From Bacillota bacterium (GTDB lineage: Bacteria > Bacillota > Sulfobacillia > JAJZIM01 > JAJZBP01), in contig JAJZBP010000054.1 of NCBI GenBank assembly GCA_021798855.1, positions 1-10,816 on the forward strand: a stretch of DNA of 10,816 bases, given 5' to 3'. Below the pieces are notes generated by a model, which saw only the letters and a list, made by a program, of their open reading frames with translations, had not been told where the DNA came from and did not search any database. This document shows positions 5,771 to 10,816 of this stretch, piece by piece. The first letter of the stretch is position 1. Each line of letters starts with the position of its first letter. Both the position numbers and the translations under genes were made by a program.

Positions 5771-6658
5771 ATGCGGCAAATTGCGTTCTACGGCAAGGGG
5801 GGCATCGGCAAGTCAACGACCTCCCAGAACACCATCGCGGCTTTGGCGGAAATGGGCAAGAGGATCATGATTGTCGGCTGCGACCCAAAGGCGGATTCCA
5901 CGCGCCTCATCCTGCACGCCAAGGCGCAGACCTCGGTGATGCAACTGGCGGGGCAGCGGGGTTCGGTGGAGGACCTGGAACTGGAGGAGGTTCTGGTCAC
6001 CGGTTGGCGGGGGATCAAGTGCGTGGAGTCGGGCGGCCCGGAGCCGGGCGTCGGCTGCGCCGGGCGGGGGGTGATCACGGCCATCAACTTTCTCGAGGAA
6101 AGTGGGGCTTACGAGGACGTGGATTTCGTCAGCTACGACGTCCTGGGCGACGTGGTTTGCGGCGGGTTCGCCATGCCCATCCGGGAGGGGAAGGCCCAAG
6201 AAATTTATATCGTCACCTCCGGCGAGATGATGGCCATGTACGCGGCCAACAACATCGCCCGGGGCATCCTCAAGTACGCCCACTCGGGCGGCGTGCGCCT
6301 GGGCGGTCTCATCTGCAACAGCCGCAACGTGGACCGGGAGGCCAAACTGATCGAGGCCCTGGCGGCAAGGTTGGGCACCCAGATGATCCACTTCGTCCCC
6401 CGCGACAACCAGGTGCAGCGGGCGGAATTGCGTCGGTTGACGGTGCTGGAGTATTCGCCGGACCATCCCCAGGCCGCGGAGTACCGGACTCTGGCGCGCA
6501 AGATCGCCGAGAACCGGAATTTCGCCATCCCCACGCCCCTGACCATGGACGAGTTGGAGGAACTCCTTTTGGAGTACGGGATCCTGGAAGGCGAGGATGA
6601 GACGATAGTGGGCGTGACCGAGGCGGAAGAACAGGCCAAGGTTGCGGCCGCGGTTTAA
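5771..6658 (+). CDS. nifH: Nitrogenase iron protein (dinitrogenase reductase)
   Basis: The Fe protein is a homodimer that passes electrons to the MoFe protein with ATP hydrolysis. The 295-aa length is normal. Visible are the P-loop GKGGIGKST (8-16), the GCDPKADSTR motif (36-45), the 4Fe-4S ligands Cys96 (GVGCAGRG) and Cys130 (DVVCGGF), and Arg99, the equivalent of the ADP-ribosylation target. ATG 5771 is chosen because the near-perfect site GGAGGTGATC (5758-5767) lies just upstream; GTG 5762 lies inside that site. It is the first gene of the operon, controlled by the promoter at 5566 and the leader terminator. No nifI genes follow, so PII-like post-translational switching is not encoded here, and no draT/draG is seen in the window. 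Confidence 0.98.
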   Translation: MRQIAFYGKGGIGKSTTSQNTIAALAEMGKRIMIVGCDPKADSTRLILHAKAQTSVMQLAGQRGSVEDLELEEVLVTGWRGIKCVESGGPEPGVGCAGRGVITAINFLEESGAYEDVDFVSYDVLGDVVCGGFAMPIREGKAQEIYIVTSGEMMAMYAANNIARGILKYAHSGGVRLGGLICNSRNVDREAKLIEALAARLGTQMIHFVPRDNQVQRAELRRLTVLEYSPDHPQAAEYRTLARKIAENRNFAIPTPLTMDELEELLLEYGILEGEDETIVGVTEAEEQAKVAAAV

Positions 6659-6678
6659 AGGAAACAGCCCAAAAGCAA

Positions 6679-6704
6679 GGGGCGCCCGCGACGCGCGGCG
6701 CCTC
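6679..6704 (+). promoter_or_regulatory. GC-rich hairpin between nifH and nifD
   Basis: GGCGCC (6681-6686) pairs with GGCGCC (6697-6702). GCG/CGC pairs inside it after one bulged base, and further pairs at the base involve 6679-6680 and 6703-6704. There is no T-tract; the A-rich AAACAAAAAAGAGGTGA ribosome region of nifD follows. Such hairpins after nifH commonly protect an upstream mRNA segment and give excess NifH over NifDK; here that role is inferred. Confidence 0.5.
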
Positions 6705-6726
6705 CAAACAAAAAAGAGGTGACGGC

Positions 6727-8205
6727 ATGAGGAGCAGCTTTGCCCGTGAAGAAATGCAGGCGCTGATCAACGATGTACTCCAGGTCTACCCGGAAAAGGC
6801 CCGCGCCGACCGGGCCAAGCACGTCAAGCCCAACGACCCGACGGGCGGTTGCAAGGAGTGCGCCGTCAAGTCCAACGTCAAGTCGCGGCCGGGGGTGATG
6901 ACGGTTCGCGGCTGCGCCTACGCGGGGTCCAAGGGCGTGGTCTGGGGGCCGGTCAAGGACATGGTGCACGTGAGCCACGGGCCGGTGGGCTGCGGCCAGT
7001 ACTCCTGGGCGTCGCGGCGCAATTACGCCCTGGGCACGCTGGGCGTGGATAAGTTCATGGAGATGCAGTTTACGAGCGATTTCCAGGAGCGGGACATCGT
7101 CTTCGGCGGCGACAAGAAGCTGGGGAAACTGTGCGACGAGGTCAGGGAGCTTTTTCCGCTGGCCCACGGGATCAGCATCCAGTCCGAGTGCCCCATCGGC
7201 CTGATCGGGGACGACATCGAGGCGGTGGCCAAGAAGAAGGCGGCGGAACTGGGCGTGACGGTGGTTCCGGTCCGTTGCGAGGGGTTCCGGGGGGTCAGCC
7301 AGTCCCTGGGGCACCACATCGCCAACGATGCCATCCGGGACTGGGTGCTGGGGAAGGGGGAGCCGGCGACCGAGCCGGGGCCTTACGACGTGGCCATCAT
7401 CGGCGACTACAACATCGGCGGCGACGCCTGGGCCAGCCGCAAGATATTTGAAGACATGGGCCTCTCGGTGGTGGCCCAGTGGTCCGGCGACGGGACGCTG
7501 GCCGAATTGGCGACGACCCACCGGGCCAAGCTGAACCTGATCCACTGCTACCGCTCGATGAACTACATCTGCCGGAGCATGGAGGAACAGTACGGCACAC
7601 CGTGGGTGGAGTACAACTTTTTCGGCCCGACCAAAATCGTCGAGAGCATGCGGAAGATCGCCGGCTTTTTTGACGACGTGGTGAAGGCCCGCGCGGAGGC
7701 GGCCATCGCCCGGTACGATGCGGTTTTTCGGGCGGTCAATGACAAATACCGCCCGCGGTTGGAGGGCAAGACGTTCATGCTCCTGGTGGGGGGGCTGCGC
7801 CCGCGCCACACCGTGGGGGCCTACGAGGACTTGGGGATGGAGGTCATCGGCACCGGCTACGAGTTCGGCCACAACGACGACTACCAAAGGACTTACCCGG
7901 AACTGAGCGAGGCGATCCTCGTCTACGACGACCCCACGGAATATGAGTTGGAGGAGTTCGCCCGGCGGTTACGCCCCGACCTGATGGGGGCCGGGATCAA
8001 GGAGAAGTACGTCTACCACAAGCTGGGACTCCCCTTCCGGCAGATGCACTCCTGGGACTACAGCGGGCCGTACCACGGGGTGGAGGGCTTCGCCGTCTTC
8101 GCCCGGGACATGGACATGGCGGTGAACGCGCCGGTCTGGAACCTGTTCCAAGCCCCCTGGAAAGTGGAGCCGGGGGAAAAGCTGGCCGCGGCGGCTAAAG
8201 GGTAA
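6727..8205 (+). CDS. nifD: Nitrogenase MoFe protein alpha chain
   Basis: NifD forms the alpha2beta2 dinitrogenase with NifK and carries the FeMo-cofactor. The 492-aa length equals that of Azotobacter NifD, and the protein lacks the insertion seen in the clostridial type. P-cluster ligands are Cys63 (RGCAYAG), Cys89 (GPVGCGQ) and Cys155 (SECPIG). FeMo-co ligands are Cys274 (IHCYRSMNY) and His441 (MHSWDYSGPYHG). The active-site residues corresponding to Val70, Gln191 and His195 are kept (V71, Q192, H196), which supports Mo-type nitrogenase rather than VnfD/AnfD. Position 42 adds a Cys that makes a CxxC (GGCKECA) before the P-cluster region. AGAGGTGA precedes the ATG by a normal distance. It is the second operon gene, 68 bases after nifH. 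Confidence 0.98.
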   Translation: MRSSFAREEMQALINDVLQVYPEKARADRAKHVKPNDPTGGCKECAVKSNVKSRPGVMTVRGCAYAGSKGVVWGPVKDMVHVSHGPVGCGQYSWASRRNYALGTLGVDKFMEMQFTSDFQERDIVFGGDKKLGKLCDEVRELFPLAHGISIQSECPIGLIGDDIEAVAKKKAAELGVTVVPVRCEGFRGVSQSLGHHIANDAIRDWVLGKGEPATEPGPYDVAIIGDYNIGGDAWASRKIFEDMGLSVVAQWSGDGTLAELATTHRAKLNLIHCYRSMNYICRSMEEQYGTPWVEYNFFGPTKIVESMRKIAGFFDDVVKARAEAAIARYDAVFRAVNDKYRPRLEGKTFMLLVGGLRPRHTVGAYEDLGMEVIGTGYEFGHNDDYQRTYPELSEAILVYDDPTEYELEEFARRLRPDLMGAGIKEKYVYHKLGLPFRQMHSWDYSGPYHGVEGFAVFARDMDMAVNAPVWNLFQAPWKVEPGEKLAAAAKG

Positions 8206-8236
8206 GCAAGACCGTTAAAGGAAGGAGGTCGCTGGG

Positions 8237-9766
8237 GTGAGTCAGGATTGTGAGTCTTTAAAAATCAAAGACCATAACGAACTTTTTGAAGAGGAAGAAT
8301 ACCAGGCGCTTTTCGCCCGCAAGCGGGCCTTCGAAAAGGGAGCCTCGGCGGAAGAGGTCCAACGGGTGCGGGATTGGACCCGGACCTGGGAGTACCGGGA
8401 GAAGAACTTCGCCCGCGAGGCGCTGACGGTCAACCCGGCCAAGGCCTGCCAGCCGCTGGGGGCAATTCTGGCCGCCATCGGCTTCGAGGGAACCCTGCCC
8501 CTGGTCCACGGTTCGCAAGGGTGCGTGGCCTACTTCCGCAGTCACTTCGCCCGCCACTTCAAGGATCCTTTCCCGGCGGTGTCTTCTTCCATGACCGAGG
8601 AGGCGGCCGTCTTCGGCGGGCTGAACAACCTGATGGAGGGGCTGGAGAACGCCCTGGCCCTCTATCGCCCCAAGATGATCGCCGTCAGCACCACCTGCAT
8701 GGCCGAGGTGATCGGGGACGACCTGAACGGCTTCATCCGCAACGCCCGCGAAAATGGCAAGGTGCCCGCGGAATTCCCCGTGCCCTTCGCCCACACCCCC
8801 AGCTTCGTCGGCTCCCACATCACCGGTTGGGACAACATGATGAAGGGCATCCTCTCGGGCTTGGCGGGGAAAGAAGTGGTCTTGGAGGGCGGGGACGGCA
8901 GCCTCAACTTTCTCCTGGGCTTCGACACCTACGTGGGGGACTACCGGGAGCTTAAACGCATCCTCGGCCTGTTCGGCGTCGCCGGGCGCATCCTGTCCGA
9001 CCCCAGCGAGGTTCTCGATTCGCCGGCCACCGGGGAATACCGTCCCTATGTCGGCGGCACGCCCCTGGTCGAGGTGACGGCGGCCCGTGGAGCGCGGGCG
9101 ACCATCGCCTTGCAGAAGTTCTCCACGCTCAAAACCTGCCAGTATGTGGTCGGCGAATGGGGCCAGGAAACGGTGGCCCTGGCGCCGCCCATCGGCGTGG
9201 GGGCCACCGACCGGCTGCTCCAGGAGTTAAGCCGCCTGACCGGACGCCCGGTGCCGGCGGAACTGGAAACCGAGCGGGGGCGCCTCCTGGACGCCATGGC
9301 CGACTCCGGCGCCTACCTGCACGGTAAGCGGGTGGCGCTGGCCGGCGATCCAGACATGCTCCTGGGAATCATCGGTTTCCTGCTGGAAATGGGAGCGGAG
9401 CCGGTCCATGTGGTTTGCACCAACGGATCGGCCGAGTTCGAGGCGGAAGCCCGCCGGTTGCTTGATGCAAGCCCCCATGGGGAGGCCAAGGTTTGGACCG
9501 GCAAGGACCTGTGGCACCTGCGCTCCTTGGTGCTCACCGAACCGGTGGACCTGCTTGTGGGTTCCTCCTACCTGAAGTGGCTGGCCCAGGAGGCGGATAC
9601 CCCCCTGGTGCGGGTGGGTTTCCCCATCTTCGACCGGCACCACCTGCACCGTTATCCCGTGATCGGCTACCAGGGCGGGCTGAACCTTTTGGTTTGGCTG
9701 GTCAACGCGGTGCTGGAGGACATGGACCGGAAGGCGCCGGCGCATGGGGCGGACGTGGTTCGGTAG
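8237..9766 (+). CDS. nifK: Nitrogenase MoFe protein beta chain
   Basis: NifK is the beta subunit of dinitrogenase and shares the P-cluster with NifD. It has 509 aa, slightly shorter than the Azotobacter protein but with the long N-terminal arm present (first 60 residues, charged and helical). P-cluster residues are Cys71 (AKACQPLG), Cys96 (GSQGCVAY), Cys154 (STTCMAEV) and Ser189 (HTPSFVGSHITGWDNM). The start is GTG 8237, eight bases after GGAGG (8224-8228). It follows nifD by 31 bases and precedes nifE by 17, so the genes are co-transcribed. The last residues (APAHGADVVR) are not conserved and look normal for a variable tail. Confidence 0.98.
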   Translation: MSQDCESLKIKDHNELFEEEEYQALFARKRAFEKGASAEEVQRVRDWTRTWEYREKNFAREALTVNPAKACQPLGAILAAIGFEGTLPLVHGSQGCVAYFRSHFARHFKDPFPAVSSSMTEEAAVFGGLNNLMEGLENALALYRPKMIAVSTTCMAEVIGDDLNGFIRNARENGKVPAEFPVPFAHTPSFVGSHITGWDNMMKGILSGLAGKEVVLEGGDGSLNFLLGFDTYVGDYRELKRILGLFGVAGRILSDPSEVLDSPATGEYRPYVGGTPLVEVTAARGARATIALQKFSTLKTCQYVVGEWGQETVALAPPIGVGATDRLLQELSRLTGRPVPAELETERGRLLDAMADSGAYLHGKRVALAGDPDMLLGIIGFLLEMGAEPVHVVCTNGSAEFEAEARRLLDASPHGEAKVWTGKDLWHLRSLVLTEPVDLLVGSSYLKWLAQEADTPLVRVGFPIFDRHHLHRYPVIGYQGGLNLLVWLVNAVLEDMDRKAPAHGADVVR

Positions 9767-9783
9767 TTCGGGAGGTGCCTTTG

Positions 9784-10816
9784 ATGCTGTCCAGCAAGGT
9801 TGCCGAATTCTTCAACGAACCGGCTTGCGATCATAACCGGGCCAAGACGGGAGAGGGGCGCCGGCAGGGATGCGCCAAACCGGTGCCGGGCTTGGCCGCC
9901 GGCGGCTGCGCCTTTGACGGGGCGATGATCACCCTGGTGCCGGTGGCCGACGCCGCTCACCTGGTCCACGGCCCGAGCGGCTGTTTGGGCAACTCCTGGG
10001 AGAGCCGGGGAAGCCTCTCTTCGGGACCGGACCTGAACCGGTACGGCTTCACCACCGATCTGTCCGAGGAGACAATCGTCCTGGGCGGGGAGGGGAAACT
10101 GCGCGCAGGCCTACTGGAACTGGCCGCGCGCCGGCGGCCCGCCGCGATTTTCGTCTACGCCACCTGCGTGCCGGCCCTGACCGGCGAAGACGTGGAGGCG
10201 GTATGCCGGGCCGCGGCCGCGGAAATCGTCGGCGTTCCGGTAATTCCGGTGATCAGTCCCGGCTTTTTGGGGAGCAAGAACCTGGGCAACCGGCTGGCCG
10301 GAGAGGCGTTGCTGAAGCACGTCATCGGCACCGGCGAACCGCCCGCCACCACGCCGTGGGACATCGGACTGATCGGCGAATACAACATCGCCGGGGAACT
10401 CTGGAACGTAGTACCCCTATTGGAACGAGCAGGAATCAGGGTGCTCTCCCGCCTGACGGGCGACAGCCGTTACCGGGAACTGACCTGGGCCCACCGGGTC
10501 AGGGCCAACATGGTGGTCTGCGGGCGGGCTCTTTTAAACTTGGCGCGGGGTATGGAGGAACGTTACGGGATCCCCTGGTTCGAGGGCAGCTTCTACGGGC
10601 GCAGGAATACCGGCGAGGCGCTGAGGAACATAGCCCGCCTGCTGAGGGACCGGGAACTGATCGTGCGAACCGAAGCGCTGATCACGGCGGAAGAAGCCCG
10701 CTTGGCGGTGCGCCTGGCTCCCTACGCGGTCCGGTTGCGCGGCAAAAAGGCCGTCCTGTATACGGGCGGCGTCAAAAGCTGGTCGGTGGTTTCCGCCCTC
10801 CAGGACTTGGGGTTGG
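9784..10816 (+). CDS. nifE: FeMo-cofactor scaffold protein NifE, 3' end outside window
   Basis: NifE with NifN forms the NifEN scaffold on which the NifB-made precursor is turned into FeMo-cofactor. The reading frame is uninterrupted for 344 codons to the window edge; the C-terminal part is missing. It is homologous to NifD but lacks the FeMo-co active-site set. The cluster ligands of NifEN are seen as Cys42 (AAGGCAFDG), Cys67 (GPSGCLGN) and Cys128 (YATCVPAL). DIGLIGEYNIAGELW and ERYGIPWFEGSFYG are typical NifE segments, which separates it from NifN and from NifD. ATG 9784 is preceded by GGAGGTG (9771-9777). An overlapping TTG at 9781 is the only close alternative start. nifN would be expected next. 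Confidence 0.95.
   Translation, partial: MLSSKVAEFFNEPACDHNRAKTGEGRRQGCAKPVPGLAAGGCAFDGAMITLVPVADAAHLVHGPSGCLGNSWESRGSLSSGPDLNRYGFTTDLSEETIVLGGEGKLRAGLLELAARRRPAAIFVYATCVPALTGEDVEAVCRAAAAEIVGVPVIPVISPGFLGSKNLGNRLAGEALLKHVIGTGEPPATTPWDIGLIGEYNIAGELWNVVPLLERAGIRVLSRLTGDSRYRELTWAHRVRANMVVCGRALLNLARGMEERYGIPWFEGSFYGRRNTGEALRNIARLLRDRELIVRTEALITAEEARLAVRLAPYAVRLRGKKAVLYTGGVKSWSVVSALQDLGL

Noticed and set aside
1..10816. CRISPR array, tRNA or rRNA genes
   Set aside because: No regularly spaced direct repeats and no tRNA or rRNA signatures were seen on reading both strands.

Overview
The window is chromosomal DNA of a diazotroph, most likely a G+C-rich, anaerobic Firmicutes (Clostridia/Peptococcia-like) bacterium. 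This rests on strong GGAGG-type ribosome sites before nearly every gene, GTG/TTG starts, a sigma-A-type rather than sigma-54 nif promoter, a YtiB-like beta-carbonic anhydrase and a lipoprotein M23 peptidase. The species cannot be named from the sequence alone. Nitrogenase subunits have Mo-Fe (Nif) features, and NifD and NifK resemble the Azotobacter-type group in length and in every cluster ligand.

Layout. Positions 1-1503 are an accessory stretch. It holds an 18-bp palindrome, a decayed IS481-like transposase remnant, and two A+T-rich genes of unknown function (a secreted 175-aa protein and a 198-aa Trp-rich soluble protein). Both look foreign beside the G+C-rich flanks. Positions 1584-3255 are a minus-strand operon: M23 lipoprotein peptidase, then carbonic anhydrase, then a good intrinsic terminator. 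The peptidase ribosome site is buried in a perfect 13-bp hairpin. Positions about 3313-3525 hold a densely structured plus-strand RNA candidate ending in a perfect 15-bp hairpin. I read it as an orphan IS200/IS605-type omega RNA (HEARO/IscB-like) with no nuclease gene beside it. Positions 3621-5468 are a minus-strand glutamine-hydrolysing asparagine synthetase.

From 5566 to the window end is the nif operon: a consensus sigma-A promoter, a leader of about 170 nt with an intrinsic terminator before the first gene, then nifH, nifD, nifK and the start of nifE. The genes encode dinitrogenase reductase, the two MoFe-protein subunits, and one half of the NifEN scaffold for FeMo-cofactor. There are no nifI1/nifI2 genes between nifH and nifD.

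The strongest candidate for something undescribed is the nifH leader. Two hairpins with hexaloops of the A1/G4 form bound by ANTAR antiterminators can be drawn, and the second competes with the 5' arm of the terminator. This suggests nif transcription is controlled by antitermination. The orphan omega RNA candidate is second.
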